From: Winogradskyella undariae
Lineage (GTDB): Bacteria; Bacteroidota; Bacteroidia; Flavobacteriales; Flavobacteriaceae
Length of the DNA stretch: 64,000 nt
Reading direction: 5' to 3'
Assembly: GCF_013285155.1 (NCBI RefSeq)
Contig: NZ_JABTEL010000004.1
Location: forward strand, 310,001 to 374,000
The stretch's first letter is position 1, and each line of letters opens with the position of its first letter. Below are positions 16,284 to 26,035 of the stretch, in pieces. The translations under genes were made by a program, and so were the position numbers. The notes under the pieces were generated by a model. The model worked only from the letters and a program-made list of their open reading frames with translations. It was not told where the DNA came from and did no database searches.

Positions 16284-16820
16284 ATGTCAGGAGCAAGAGC
16301 GGCAATACGATATGCTAAAGCAGTTTTAAGCTTAGCAAAAGATCAGAAATCTACGGATGCAGTAAATAGTGATATGAAATTAATCACGGATACTATTGCA
16401 CAAAGTGAAGATTTAAGTCAAATGCTTCAAAGTCCTGTAGTAAAAGCTTCAGATAAAAAAGCAGTATTAGTAGCAGTATTTAAAGATACTAACGCTATTA
16501 CAGTTAATTTAGTGGACACTTTAATCTCTAATAAGAGACTAGCAATTTTAAATGATGTAGCGATAAGTTATACGCATTTATTTGATGAAATGAATGGTAC
16601 ACAAGTGGCTACTGTAACTACAGCAGTTCCTTTAAGCGATGATTTGAAATCTAAAGTGTTAGCTAAAGTAAAAGAGCTTACAGGTAAAGAAGCAGAAGTA
16701 ACAAACGTAATTGACGAAAGCATTATTGGTGGTTTTGTGTTACGTGTTGGTGATATTCAATATAATGCGAGTATTTCTAACAAATTAAATAAGTTAAAAA
16801 GAGAATTTACATTAAATTAA
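16284..16820 (+). CDS. atpH: ATP synthase F1 subunit delta
   Basis: A 178-residue stator subunit that joins the b stalk to the top of the alpha3beta3 head. It has the OSCP/delta pattern: RAAIRYAKAVLSLAKDQ at the N-terminus and IDESIIGGFVLRVGDIQYNA near the C-terminus. It lies between atpF and atpA as usual. Confidence 0.94.
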   Translation: MSGARAAIRYAKAVLSLAKDQKSTDAVNSDMKLITDTIAQSEDLSQMLQSPVVKASDKKAVLVAVFKDTNAITVNLVDTLISNKRLAILNDVAISYTHLFDEMNGTQVATVTTAVPLSDDLKSKVLAKVKELTGKEAEVTNVIDESIIGGFVLRVGDIQYNASISNKLNKLKREFTLN

Positions 16821-16878
16821 GAAGCGTTAGATAGGCGTTCAGCGTCAAAATAATCTAGCGACTAATATCTAAATAAAG

Positions 16879-18459
16879 ATGGCAGAAGTAAAACCAGCTG
16901 AAATATCAGCAATCTTAAAACAACAACTTTCAGGCTTCGAAGCAGGTGCTTCATTAGACGAAGTAGGAACAGTATTAACTGTAGGTGATGGTATTGTACG
17001 TGCTTACGGATTAGCTAATGCGGAATATGGCGAATTAGTTGAATTTGATGGTGGTGCAGAAGGTATTGTACTTAACCTTGAAGAAGATAACGTAGGTATT
17101 GTACTTTTAGGAACTTCAGTTGGAATCAAAGAAGGGTCTACAGTAAAACGTACAGAACGTATCGCATCAGTAAAAGTTGGTGAAGGTATTGTTGGTCGTG
17201 TTGTAGATACTTTAGGAAATCCAATAGATGGTAAAGGACCAATTTCTGGTGAAACTTACGAAATGCCTTTAGAGCGTAAAGCTCCAGGTGTTATCTATAG
17301 AGAACCAGTAACTGAGCCGTTACAAACAGGTATTAAGGCAATTGATGCTATGATCCCTGTTGGTAGAGGTCAACGTGAGTTGGTAATTGGAGATAGACAA
17401 ACTGGTAAAACTGCAGTTTGTATTGATGCTATCTTAAATCAAAAAGAATTTTACGATGCAGGTGAGCCTGTATATTGTATATATGTTGCTATTGGGCAAA
17501 AAGCTTCAACAGTAGCACTTATTGCTAAAACTTTAGAAGAAAAAGGAGCTTTAGCATATACTACTATAGTAGCAGCTAACGCATCAGATCCTGCAGCAAT
17601 GCAAGTTTATGCACCGTTTACAGGAGCTTCTATTGGTGAGTATTTTAGAGATACTGGTAGACCAGCTTTAATTGTATTTGATGATTTATCAAAACAAGCA
17701 GTTGCTTACCGTGAGGTATCTTTATTATTAAGACGTCCACCGGGACGTGAAGCATATCCTGGTGATGTATTTTATTTACACTCAAGATTATTAGAACGTT
17801 CTGCAAAAATCATTAATAATGATGCTATTGCTAAAGAAATGAATGACCTTCCAGATGTTTTAAAACCTTTAGTTAAAGGTGGTGGTTCATTAACAGCTTT
17901 ACCAATTATTGAAACACAAGCAGGTGACGTTTCAGCATATATCCCAACTAACGTGATTTCTATTACAGATGGTCAGATTTTCTTAGATGGTGATTTATTT
18001 AACTCTGGTGTTCGTCCAGCAATTAACGTAGGTATTTCTGTATCTCGTGTTGGTGGTAACGCTCAGATTAAATCTATGAAGAAAGTATCTGGTACTTTAA
18101 AATTAGATCAAGCTCAGTATCGCGAATTAGAAGCGTTTGCTAAGTTCGGTTCAGATTTAGATGCTGTAACTTTAAACGTAATTAATAAAGGTAAGCGTAA
18201 CGTTGAGATTCTTAAACAAGCGCAGAATGATCCTTTTAAAGTTGAAGATCAAGTAGCAATTATTTATGCTGGTTCTAAGAACTTATTAAAAGATGTTCCT
18301 GTAGAGAAAGTTAAAGAATTTGAACGTGATTATTTAGAGTTTTTAAATGCAAAGCATAGAGATACTCTAGATTTACTTAAAGCAGGTAAATTAACAGATG
18401 AGGTTATTGATACATTAGCAAGTGTAGCTAAAGACCTTTCAAGTAAATACAAAGCTTAA
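16879..18459 (+). CDS. atpA: ATP synthase F1 subunit alpha
   Basis: A 526-residue non-catalytic nucleotide-binding subunit. The P-loop is GDRQTGKT at residues 171-178, and the [17 protein letters not shown] region and the conserved arginine-finger region [13 protein letters not shown] are present. Full length. The catalytic beta subunit (atpD) and epsilon (atpC) are not in this operon; in Bacteroidota they are usually encoded elsewhere. Confidence 0.97.
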   Translation: MAEVKPAEISAILKQQLSGFEAGASLDEVGTVLTVGDGIVRAYGLANAEYGELVEFDGGAEGIVLNLEEDNVGIVLLGTSVGIKEGSTVKRTERIASVKVGEGIVGRVVDTLGNPIDGKGPISGETYEMPLERKAPGVIYREPVTEPLQTGIKAIDAMIPVGRGQRELVIGDRQTGKTAVCIDAILNQKEFYDAGEPVYCIYVAIGQKASTVALIAKTLEEKGALAYTTIVAANASDPAAMQVYAPFTGASIGEYFRDTGRPALIVFDDLSKQAVAYREVSLLLRRPPGREAYPGDVFYLHSRLLERSAKIINNDAIAKEMNDLPDVLKPLVKGGGSLTALPIIETQAGDVSAYIPTNVISITDGQIFLDGDLFNSGVRPAINVGISVSRVGGNAQIKSMKKVSGTLKLDQAQYRELEAFAKFGSDLDAVTLNVINKGKRNVEILKQAQNDPFKVEDQVAIIYAGSKNLLKDVPVEKVKEFERDYLEFLNAKHRDTLDLLKAGKLTDEVIDTLASVAKDLSSKYKA

Positions 18460-18468
18460 TAAGCATAG

Positions 18469-18515
18469 AATTAAGAGTTATAGGAACAGAATCTCTCTGC
18501 TTATAACTCTTAATT
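18469..18515 (+). terminator. Intra-operon hairpin between atpA and atpG
   Basis: A perfect 14-bp stem (AATTAAGAGTTATA at 18469-18482, TATAACTCTTAATT at 18502-18515) with a 19-base loop begins nine bases after the atpA stop. It is followed only by TTAATAATTTAATAG, not a long T tract, so it may be a partial terminator or an mRNA processing or stability element. Confidence 0.55.
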
Positions 18516-18544
18516 TTAATAATTTAATAGATTTCAAAACGGAA

Positions 18545-18571
18545 TGTCACTCTGAGCTTAAGCAAAGAGTC
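18545..18571. repeat. Solitary half of the TGTCATTCTGA-type repeat
   Basis: TGTCACTCTGAGC...GCAAAGAGTC resembles one arm of the paired repeat at 2792-2853. The internal CTCT(G)AGC/GC(AA)AGAG can fold weakly. It sits in the atpA-atpG spacer. Confidence 0.45.
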
Positions 18572-18602
18572 TTTTTTATAACATTCTAATACATATCAAA
18601 GA

Positions 18603-19463
18603 ATGGCTAATCTTAAAGAAATACGTAACAGAATATCATCAGTATCTTCAACGATGCAGATTACTAGTGCCATGAAAATGGTATCTGCTGCTAAGTTAAA
18701 GAAAGCGCAAGATGCTATTACTGCTATGCGACCTTATTCTAATAAGTTAACCGAATTACTTCAGAGTTTAAGTGCAACTTTAGATGAGGATTCTGGAAGT
18801 AAATTTGCAGAACAACGCGAAGTAGAAAATGTTCTTATTGTTGCTATAACATCTAATAGAGGATTATGTGGTGCTTTTAATGCTAATATTATTAAGCAGA
18901 CGCAGAACTTAATAAGCAATGTTTACGCTTCTAAAAACGTTTCTGTACTAGCTGTTGGAAAAAAAGCTAACGACGCTTTTGCTAAACAAAATAGAGTTGT
19001 TGACAATAAGAGCGATATTTATGATGATTTAACTTTTGACAATGTTTCTGAAATAGCAGAAACATTAATGGCTCAATTTATTTCTGGTGAATACGATAAA
19101 ATTGAAATCGTTTATAATCACTTTATAAATGCTGCGACACAAGCGATCTTAACAGAGCAATTTTTACCGATTGTTCCTGTTGAAGCTGATTCTAATGTAA
19201 ATTTAGATTACGTTTTTGAACCTTCTAAATTAGAAATCATTGAAGAATTAATTCCTAAGTCATTAAAGACACAATTATTTAAAGGAATTAGAGATTCTTT
19301 CGCTTCAGAACATGGTGCTCGTATGACGGCTATGCATAAAGCAACAGATAATGCAACAGAGCTTAGAGATCAGTTAAAATTAACTTATAACAAAGCAAGA
19401 CAAGCAGCAATTACTAACGAAATCCTTGAGATTGTTGGTGGTGCTGAAGCCTTAAATAACTAA
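18603..19463 (+). CDS. atpG: ATP synthase F1 subunit gamma
   Basis: A 286-residue rotor shaft subunit with the expected coiled-coil ends: LKEIRNRISSVSSTMQITSA at the N-terminus and YNKARQAAITNEILEIVGGA at the C-terminus. The central Rossmann-like part contains ITSNRGLCGAFNANI. It is the last gene of the operon and is followed by a strong terminator. Confidence 0.96.
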   Translation: MANLKEIRNRISSVSSTMQITSAMKMVSAAKLKKAQDAITAMRPYSNKLTELLQSLSATLDEDSGSKFAEQREVENVLIVAITSNRGLCGAFNANIIKQTQNLISNVYASKNVSVLAVGKKANDAFAKQNRVVDNKSDIYDDLTFDNVSEIAETLMAQFISGEYDKIEIVYNHFINAATQAILTEQFLPIVPVEADSNVNLDYVFEPSKLEIIEELIPKSLKTQLFKGIRDSFASEHGARMTAMHKATDNATELRDQLKLTYNKARQAAITNEILEIVGGAEALNN

Positions 19464-19504
19464 TCGTTTTCTGCTGATTATAATTCAGTAAATAAGATAA
19501 TATT

Positions 19505-19534
19505 AAACCTAACTTTAACGAGTTAGGTTTTTTT
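19505..19534 (+). terminator. Terminator of the atp operon
   Basis: A perfect 10-bp stem AAACCTAACT/AGTTAGGTTT with a six-base loop runs into TTTTTTT. It ends the atp operon. Confidence 0.85.
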
Positions 19535-19565
19535 GTTTTAAAGCTGTAAAATTTATTTTTTATCT

Positions 19566-19573
19566 TATTTTTG
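19566..19573 (+). promoter_or_regulatory. Putative -7 promoter box before the 317-residue exported protein gene
   Basis: TATTTTTG fits TAnnTTTG and ends 35 bases before the ATG. No -33 TTG is found at the ideal distance. Confidence 0.4.
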
Positions 19574-19608
19574 AATTACTAATCAATGCTTTAATATACT
19601 CAATCACA

Positions 19609-20562
19609 ATGAAAAAAGGACTAGTAATTCTATTGTTATTATTTGTTTCGTTAAATGTGTTTTCTCAATCTACACTAGGAAGGATAGAGTTAAGACCAGA
19701 GTTTTTTCAAAAGAAACTGAAAAAAAAACAAATTAAAATATTAAAAACGGCTAAAACTTATTTTGTTATACCTGATCAATTTAACAATGGGTATACCCGT
19801 GAAGATTATAAAAAAATCTTAGACGAAGTTTGGACTGTAAATACTATTGAGTTAATCACGGAAAATGAGGTTGAAAAACGAATTAAGATTGGTGATGTAT
19901 TATTTAGGTTCATTTCAAGGTCTGTAAGATTACAAGGCGTTAAATATGTATTTAATTATTTTAAATTAAGTGAAATAACGCTATTACATAATCAACACAA
20001 CGTAGATAAGGTATTTAGCTGGGATGATAATTTCTATGGAGGTGTTTTTTTTACAACTCATGCAGGCGTTGAGGCTGAAATAGCGCAATTAAATGACGTT
20101 GTTAATAATGGTTTATTCGATTATAGAATAGGCTATTTAAAAAATTATTTTCAGCAAATTAACAATGCCATTAGTGATTCTGAAAGCTATGATATTTTTA
20201 AAGATTATGTTGATGATGAAAAAATTAAGACCTTAAAAAAAGTATCTTTATTTATTCCTGAAAATATAATTTATGGATTCACTAGCCCTTCAGCCAGTGA
20301 GAAAGCAGAAATAACTAAAGAGTTATTTAAAGACTATACTTATAATAAGACCGTAATAACAGCTGAAGAGTTAAATGAGAAGATATTGAATGAGAAGCAA
20401 CCTTTTTATTATTTAATGTATCATCAAAATAACTTTCATAAAATTATTACAGTTGTTGATGGGGTTTCAGGAGAAATAATTTATAGAAGGTATAAAAGAG
20501 TAACTTATAATATAGACTTTCGTGATTTTAAAGCATTGAATAGAATCATTAATAAATCTTAA
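19609..20562 (+). CDS. Exported protein of unknown function
   Basis: A 317-residue protein that I do not recognise. A clear signal peptide (MKKGLVILLLLFVSLNVFSQ) predicts export; there is no lipobox or further membrane helix. The mature part is rich in Lys, Ile, Asn and Phe, with mixed alpha/beta character. It stands alone after the atp terminator and is followed 47 bases later by a small lipoprotein gene. There is no T9SS sorting domain. Confidence 0.7.
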   Translation: MKKGLVILLLLFVSLNVFSQSTLGRIELRPEFFQKKLKKKQIKILKTAKTYFVIPDQFNNGYTREDYKKILDEVWTVNTIELITENEVEKRIKIGDVLFRFISRSVRLQGVKYVFNYFKLSEITLLHNQHNVDKVFSWDDNFYGGVFFTTHAGVEAEIAQLNDVVNNGLFDYRIGYLKNYFQQINNAISDSESYDIFKDYVDDEKIKTLKKVSLFIPENIIYGFTSPSASEKAEITKELFKDYTYNKTVITAEELNEKILNEKQPFYYLMYHQNNFHKIITVVDGVSGEIIYRRYKRVTYNIDFRDFKALNRIINKS

Positions 20563-20609
20563 TAACTATCCTTTTTTCTCATATTTATAATGTCTTTTAT
20601 TCTACTGTA

Positions 20610-21083
20610 ATGAAGAAAGTATATGTATTACTTGGTGCAATTGGTATTGTATTTAGTTTTTGTCAGTGTTCTAGTTCTAAATATCAATTAGAAAAAGAAT
20701 CTTTATTATCTCCCTATAAACCTTATTTTCAATCTTGGATAGCAAAAGTAGAGAAAGGTGGTTCAGGGTTAAATATAACATTTCCTAATTTAAATGCTAA
20801 TAACCAAGTTGTAGTGGATAGCGTCTTTTTTAGAGGTCTTAAAAGTAAATTGGTTAAAGGGCGTGCAAAATATACAGCAAAACTTCAAAATCCTTCTCCA
20901 TACGATATAGATATGAGCCTCGAAGCAGCTTTTATAAAAGATAAAGAACCTACATTTCCGTTTAAGCTACTAAATACAGAATGTGTAATTAGTTATTTTG
21001 AAAATGGATTGCTTAAGTATCAGAAAATTTCTGGGTTAAAAGAGAAAGAAGGTGTTTTTTACGATAATGATACTCTAAGGTAA
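20610..21083 (+). CDS. Small lipoprotein of unknown function
   Basis: A 157-residue protein with an N-terminal signal ending FSFCQCSSSKY; the lipidated Cys is probably Cys18 or Cys20. The mature part looks beta-rich. It may be co-expressed with the exported protein just upstream. No family recognised. Confidence 0.65.
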   Translation: MKKVYVLLGAIGIVFSFCQCSSSKYQLEKESLLSPYKPYFQSWIAKVEKGGSGLNITFPNLNANNQVVVDSVFFRGLKSKLVKGRAKYTAKLQNPSPYDIDMSLEAAFIKDKEPTFPFKLLNTECVISYFENGLLKYQKISGLKEKEGVFYDNDTLR

Positions 21084-21190
21084 AGAACTCTGAGATTGAT
21101 AAATAATTCTTTCAATTTATAAATTAGTTAAACTTAACTTATTAAATTGGGTTTTTAGTTTCATAAACCGCTAGACCAATATATATTTAA

Positions 21191-21198
21191 TACTTTTG
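21191..21198 (+). promoter_or_regulatory. Putative -7 promoter box of the flippase-dut cluster
   Basis: TACTTTTG fits TAnnTTTG and ends 22 bases before the TTG start codon of the flippase gene. The sequence where -33 should be (AAACCGCTAG) has no TTG. Confidence 0.4.
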
Positions 21199-21220
21199 AG
21201 TTTCATTAGTATTCATAAAA

Positions 21221-22681
21221 TTGAGCGGATTCAAATCACTTTTTAAACAAACATTCATTTATGGTTTAGCCACTGTGCTACCAAGAATGTTGAGTTTTAT
21301 TTTAGTACCACTTTACACAAATCCTGAGGTTTTATCTGTAGAAGAGTATGGGCGTGTATCGTTTATCTTCGCCTATTTTGTGCTTTTTAATGTGGTTTTG
21401 GCATACGGAATGGAAACTGCATTCTTCAGATTTTTTAATAAGGATGAAAATCAAGAAAAAGTCACCAGTACTTCTGCTATTTCATTAATCATAAGTTCAC
21501 TTGGTTTAATGGGAATTGCCTTTCTGTTTAGAAATCAAATTTCATCACTTATAAATATAGAACTTAAGTATCTCAATTTAGTTTTCATCATATTGCTCTT
21601 AGATGCTCTAGTCATTATTCCTTTTGCATGGTTGCGTGCTACAGCAAGACCTATGAAATATGCGATTATTAAGATCCTTAATGTCGCTGTTAATTTAGGA
21701 TTGAATGTATTCTTGCTACTATACTTAAAAGATTTAGCGACTAATTATCCAATCTTTAATAGTATTTATATAGCAGATTTTGAAATCAGTTACATTTTCA
21801 TTTCTAACCTTATTGCAAGCGGATTAACTCTGTTGTTATTGCTGTCATTCTACACCAAACTAAAGTTTACTTTCGATACTGTTTTATGGAAAAAAATGAT
21901 GCGTTATGCATTGCCTGTTCTTATTGCAGGGATTGCCTATTCTGTAAATGAAACGTTTGATCGTATTTTATTAGAAAAACTCTTACCAACAGATATTGCA
22001 GAGGAACAAATAGGAATGTATTCGGCATGTTATAAATTGGCTTTATTTATGACGTTGTTTGCAACAGCCTTTCGTTTAGGTATAGAACCTTATTTCTTTA
22101 GCCACTCTAAAGCTAAAAATCCACAAAAAAACTATGCTAAAATATTAGAATACTTTGTCGCTTTCGGCTCTGTCATTTTCTTAGGTGTTATTGTTTTTGC
22201 AGATATCTTAAAACCCTATATTATTAGTAGTGATGCTTATTATGAAGCCATGTGGATTGTACCATTTATCCTTCTAGCTAATTTTTGTTTAGGCATTTAT
22301 CACAACCTTTCTGTATGGTACAAAATAACAGATCGTACAAAATATGGTGCCTATATTTCAATATTTGGTGCACTAATTACGTTAAGTCTAAACTATATTC
22401 TAATTCCGATAATTGGTTTTAAAGGTTCTGCCATTGCCACATTATCCGCTTATGCTGTAATGATGCTATTATCTTTTTATTTTGGAAGAAAACATTATCC
22501 AATCCCTTATAATTTGAAGAAAATAGGATTATATCTATTGGTGTCTATTCTATTTTCGTTTGTGTTTTTCTATAACTACAGAGAAAATTATATTATCGGA
22601 AGTGCAATGATAATTGTATTTTTGGGATTAGTTATTTCACTTGAAAAAGAGGAAATAAAACAAATTTTAAATCGAAATTAA
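21221..22681 (+). CDS. Polysaccharide flippase (Wzx/MATE-like family)
   Basis: A 486-residue polytopic protein with about 14 membrane helices. The N-terminus ([20 protein letters not shown]) is typical of lipopolysaccharide/O-antigen flippases of the oligosaccharide flippase family. It probably moves lipid-linked glycan across the inner membrane. The start codon is TTG (MSGFKSLFK), 22 bases after a promoter box; no ATG suits the conserved N-terminus. It leads the dut/nucleotidyltransferase cluster. Confidence 0.85.
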   Translation: MSGFKSLFKQTFIYGLATVLPRMLSFILVPLYTNPEVLSVEEYGRVSFIFAYFVLFNVVLAYGMETAFFRFFNKDENQEKVTSTSAISLIISSLGLMGIAFLFRNQISSLINIELKYLNLVFIILLLDALVIIPFAWLRATARPMKYAIIKILNVAVNLGLNVFLLLYLKDLATNYPIFNSIYIADFEISYIFISNLIASGLTLLLLLSFYTKLKFTFDTVLWKKMMRYALPVLIAGIAYSVNETFDRILLEKLLPTDIAEEQIGMYSACYKLALFMTLFATAFRLGIEPYFFSHSKAKNPQKNYAKILEYFVAFGSVIFLGVIVFADILKPYIISSDAYYEAMWIVPFILLANFCLGIYHNLSVWYKITDRTKYGAYISIFGALITLSLNYILIPIIGFKGSAIATLSAYAVMMLLSFYFGRKHYPIPYNLKKIGLYLLVSILFSFVFFYNYRENYIIGSAMIIVFLGLVISLEKEEIKQILNRN

Positions 22682-22701
22682 TTCGTCATTCAGAATATTA
22701 C

Positions 22702-23136
22702 ATGAATATAAAAATCATCAATAAGTCTAGTCATCAATTACCTCATTACGAAACTATCGCTTCGGCAGGTATGGATTTAAGAGCTAACTTATCAGAATCT
22801 AAAATTTTAAAACCTTTAGAACGAAGTATTGTTGGTACAGGTTTGTATATTGAATTACCAATAGGCACCGAAGCACAAGTAAGACCTCGTAGCGGATTAG
22901 CGGCTAAAAAAGGAATTACAGTGCTCAATGCGCCAGGAACTATTGACGCGGATTATAGAGGCGAAATAGGTGTTATTTTAGTAAACCTTTCTAACGAAAA
23001 TTTTGTGATTGAAAACGGAGAGCGTATCGCTCAATTGGTCATTGCAAAACACGAACGTGCAGAATGGCAACTTACCGAAGAATTATCTAGTACAGATCGT
23101 GGTGAAGGCGGTTTTGGAAGTACTGGAGTCAAATAA
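22702..23136 (+). CDS. dut: dUTP diphosphatase
   Basis: A 144-residue trimeric dUTPase that turns dUTP into dUMP and PPi, keeping uracil out of DNA. The conserved motifs are visible: AGMDLRA (1), RPRSGLAAK (2), [13 protein letters not shown] (3), ERIAQLVI (4) and the Gly-rich [11 protein letters not shown] (5). It follows the flippase by 20 bases. A paired-hairpin repeat begins right after the stop codon. Confidence 0.96.
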   Translation: MNIKIINKSSHQLPHYETIASAGMDLRANLSESKILKPLERSIVGTGLYIELPIGTEAQVRPRSGLAAKKGITVLNAPGTIDADYRGEIGVILVNLSNENFVIENGERIAQLVIAKHERAEWQLTEELSSTDRGEGGFGSTGVK

Positions 23137-23139
23137 CAA

Positions 23140-23209
23140 ATTCCTGACAAAGCAGGAATCTCAGAATAAATAAGAAACTAAAAAAATAGATTCCTGTTTT
23201 CTCAGGAAT
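23140..23209. repeat. Paired-hairpin intergenic repeat (ATTCCTG/CAGGAAT), copy 1
   Basis: Two identical-stem hairpins, ATTCCTG/CAGGAAT, lie exactly 50 bases apart (stems at 23140-23159 and 23190-23209). The flanking AATCTC and AGATT are mirror images. A third small palindrome, CCTGCA-TC-TGCAGG, follows at 23228-23241 just before the next gene. The first hairpin starts three bases after the dut stop codon. Related elements are at 24275-24292 and 52770-52853. Confidence 0.75.
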
Positions 23210-23249
23210 ATAGTTTAACAAAAATCACCTGCATCTGCAGGCTCAAAAT

Positions 23250-24269
23250 ATGAAAATAATAGTTCCAATGGCAGGTCGAGGATCTCGCCTTAGACCACAT
23301 AGTTTAACCGTACCAAAACCATTAATTCCTGTTGCCGGTCAACCAATCGTTCATCGTTTGGTTAAGGATATTGCAAAAGTTTTAAAACAACCTATTGAAG
23401 AAATTGCGTTTGTTTTAGGAGATCCTGCATTTTTTGGAGATGATGTTGTTAAAAGTTTAACCGAACTTGCAGAAGGTTTAGGGGCTAAAGCATCCATTTA
23501 CAGACAAGATCAACCTTTAGGGACAGGTCACGCTATAATGAGCGCAAAACCATCTTTATCTGGGCCTGCAGTGATTGCTTATGCAGATACACTGATTAGA
23601 GCTGAATTCGATTTAGATCCAACAGCAGATAGTGTTATCTGGACAAAGTGTGTTGCGAACCCTGAAGCTTACGGTGTTGTAAAGCTAGATGAAAACGAGA
23701 GTATTGTAGAACTTGTTGAAAAACCAGAAAGCTTTGTAAGTGATCAAGCCGTTATCGGTATCTATTACTTTAAAGATGTTGCGGTTCTTAAAGATAAATT
23801 ACAAGAAGTTTTAGACGAAAACATAATGAACGGTGGCGAATACCAAATTAACGATGGTATTAAACGCATGATGGGTGATGGACGTGTTTTTAAAACAGGA
23901 ACTGTTGATGAGTGGATGGACTGCGGAAATAAAGCTGTAACTTTAGATACAAATGCTAAAATGTTAGGGTTCTTAACCGCTGATAAAGAAGAGCAATTGG
24001 TTGATGATTCTGTGGTTTTAGAAAATTCTAAAATTATTGAGCCTTGCTATATCGGGAAAGGAACGGTATTAAAAAACACAACTGTAGGTCCTAATGTGTC
24101 AATTGGTGAAGGCTGTGTTATTGAAAACACAACCGTTAAAAATAGCTTAATTCAGAATCATACAAATATCAAGAATGCTAATTTAGACGAAGCTATGATT
24201 GGTAATCATGTAAAGTACAATGGCGAGTTTACTAAGATTAGTATTGGTGATTATACTGTAATAGAGTAA
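23250..24269 (+). CDS. Sugar-phosphate nucleotidyltransferase
   Basis: A 339-residue protein. The N-terminal GT-A-like catalytic domain shows PMAGRGSRLRPHS followed by PKPLIPVAGQPI, the glucose-1-phosphate nucleotidyltransferase signature. The last 100 residues are left-handed beta-helix hexapeptide repeats (IGKGTVLKNTTVGPNVSIGE). It makes an NDP-sugar for glycan synthesis, matching the flippase upstream. The exact sugar is unknown. Palindromic repeats lie on both sides of the gene. Confidence 0.87.
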   Translation: MKIIVPMAGRGSRLRPHSLTVPKPLIPVAGQPIVHRLVKDIAKVLKQPIEEIAFVLGDPAFFGDDVVKSLTELAEGLGAKASIYRQDQPLGTGHAIMSAKPSLSGPAVIAYADTLIRAEFDLDPTADSVIWTKCVANPEAYGVVKLDENESIVELVEKPESFVSDQAVIGIYYFKDVAVLKDKLQEVLDENIMNGGEYQINDGIKRMMGDGRVFKTGTVDEWMDCGNKAVTLDTNAKMLGFLTADKEEQLVDDSVVLENSKIIEPCYIGKGTVLKNTTVGPNVSIGEGCVIENTTVKNSLIQNHTNIKNANLDEAMIGNHVKYNGEFTKISIGDYTVIE

Positions 24270-24274
24270 CAAAT

Positions 24275-24292
24275 TCCTGCAAAAGCAGAAAT
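24275..24292. repeat. ATTCCTG-type intergenic hairpin, copy 2 (single arm)
   Basis: TTCCTGC/GCAGAAA is an imperfect hairpin (one mismatch). It starts six bases after the nucleotidyltransferase stop. The context TAACAAATTCCTG is the same string found after the dut stop, so both copies sit at the same place relative to a TAA codon. Only one hairpin is present here. Confidence 0.6.
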
Positions 24293-24366
24293 CTCATTTT
24301 TTTTAATTCTTCTTTGGAATACTTTTTGAAAACTATTCCAAAGAATACCAAGTAACATCTTAAATT

Positions 24367-24681
24367 ATGTACGTTGTATTATATTCATTTGTAGTTAAAC
24401 CAAATCATGAAGATCAGTTTTTAGACGCTTGGAAAGGTTTAACAGCATTGATTTATAAACACGAAGATAGCTTAGGATCTAGATTACATAAAAAAGAGGA
24501 CTTAAATTTCATTGCATACGCACAATGGCCAAGTAAAACTATTTTTGATAATGCAGGAAAACATTTACCTAAGGAAGCAAATACCTTTAAAAACGCAATG
24601 AAAGCGTCGTGTATAAAAATTGAAATTTTAGAAAAACTAGAAGTCGTGCAAGACTTGTTAAAAGAAAATAAAAGTGAATAA
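24367..24681 (+). CDS. Antibiotic biosynthesis monooxygenase (ABM) domain protein
   Basis: A 104-residue single-domain protein with a dimeric alpha/beta-barrel look: YVVLYSFVVKPNHEDQFLDAW at the start and FIAYAQWPSKTIFDNA in the middle, the pattern of ABM/YgiN-type proteins. Such proteins are small monooxygenases or haem- or quinone-interacting enzymes. The role here is unknown. Its end overlaps the TPR gene by eight bases. Confidence 0.72.
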   Translation: MYVVLYSFVVKPNHEDQFLDAWKGLTALIYKHEDSLGSRLHKKEDLNFIAYAQWPSKTIFDNAGKHLPKEANTFKNAMKASCIKIEILEKLEVVQDLLKENKSE

Positions 24682-26029
24682 GAAGTATATTTTTATAGTC
24701 GTTTTTCTTTTCGGAATATTAATTCCGCAGGTTAATTATGCTCAGGTCGATTTTAATAAAAAACCAGATGATGATTTAGGGAATGTTGAAGATGAATTTC
24801 AAGAGCATTTCTTTGAAGCCTTAAAAGAAAAAGGAATTGAAAATTACGACCGTGCTGTTATTGAGCTTAAAAAATGTTTAAATCTTAGTTCTAAGTTTCC
24901 TGTTATTTATTTCGAATTAGGTAAAAACTATAACAAACTTAAAAACTTTGGCGCTGCAGAAGATAACCTGAAAAAAGCAATAGACATGCAGCCAGACAAT
25001 GTTTGGTTTTTAGATGAACTTTATGATGTGTATTTTCAGCAAGATGATATTAAAAATGCTTTAAAAACGATAAAGCAATTAGTAAAATACCACCCTGATT
25101 ATAAAGAAGATTTAGCGTCACTTTATGTAAGGGAAGAAAAATACAAGCAAGCCTTAGATATTTTAGACGAATTGGATGCTGAGTATGGTTTGAGTGAATC
25201 TAGAGACGGTATGCGTAACGATATTTATAGCATTACAGGAAATGCAGACGATCGTATTGAAAACCTAGAACAACGTATTGCTAATAATCCTAATAATGAG
25301 GATAATCACTTAAAACTGATTTATCGTTATAGCCAAACAGGCGATCAAAAAAAGGCTTACAAAGCAGCTAAAGATTTGCTAAAAATAAAGCCTGATTCTA
25401 AATTTGTACATTTAGCTTTGTATAAATTCTATCTTCAAGATGAAAAAGTAGATGATGCAATCAATTCTGTAAAAACAGTTTTAACAAGTCCTGAAATTAA
25501 TGCAGATGCTAAGGCAAAAGTATTGAAAGATTTTGTTGCTTTTGTGTCTCATAATCCAGAATACGAATCCGATTTAATGGATATTACATCCTTAATAGAT
25601 GATAATAAAGATGCGCAAACACATAGTGATCTTGGGCATTATTATTTAAAAGCCGGAGATAAGGTTAAGGCATTGTCTAATTTTAAAGAAGCTTTAAAAC
25701 AGAACCCTAACGACTTCAAATTAATTAAAGATGTCTTATTACTTCAATTAGATATAAAAGATTACAATGCAGTTATAATAGATAGTGAGCGTGCTTTAGA
25801 ATTGTATCCTGCGCAACCTATTCTGTATTTAGTAAATGGTGTGGCTCAGAATAATTCTGGTGAACCTAAAAAGGCAATTGATAATCTAGAAATGGGATTA
25901 GATTTCTTAATCGATAACCCAAGTATGGAAGCCGATTTTTATTCAGAATTAAGCATCGCTTATAAAGCCATAAATAATATTAGTAAATCAGAAACGTTTG
26001 CTAAAAAGGCAAAAGCCTTAAAAAAATAA
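24674..26029 (+). CDS. Exported TPR protein
   Basis: A 451-residue protein with a signal peptide (MNKKYIFIVVFLFGILIPQVNYAQ) and about nine tetratricopeptide repeats, for example FPVIYFELGKNYNKLKNFG and THSDLGHYYLKAGDKVKALS. It is probably a periplasmic scaffold. The start is GTG, overlapping the previous gene, so translation is likely coupled. It precedes a DUF4292 lipoprotein and an EnvC-like protein, the usual flavobacterial cluster, suggesting an envelope role. Confidence 0.85.
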   Translation: MNKKYIFIVVFLFGILIPQVNYAQVDFNKKPDDDLGNVEDEFQEHFFEALKEKGIENYDRAVIELKKCLNLSSKFPVIYFELGKNYNKLKNFGAAEDNLKKAIDMQPDNVWFLDELYDVYFQQDDIKNALKTIKQLVKYHPDYKEDLASLYVREEKYKQALDILDELDAEYGLSESRDGMRNDIYSITGNADDRIENLEQRIANNPNNEDNHLKLIYRYSQTGDQKKAYKAAKDLLKIKPDSKFVHLALYKFYLQDEKVDDAINSVKTVLTSPEINADAKAKVLKDFVAFVSHNPEYESDLMDITSLIDDNKDAQTHSDLGHYYLKAGDKVKALSNFKEALKQNPNDFKLIKDVLLLQLDIKDYNAVIIDSERALELYPAQPILYLVNGVAQNNSGEPKKAIDNLEMGLDFLIDNPSMEADFYSELSIAYKAINNISKSETFAKKAKALKK

Positions 26030-26035
26030 GTGTAA

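Noticed and set aside
16879-19463. Broken ATP synthase operon because atpD and atpC are missing
   Set aside because: Bacteroidota usually encode beta and epsilon at a separate locus, so the absence is normal.
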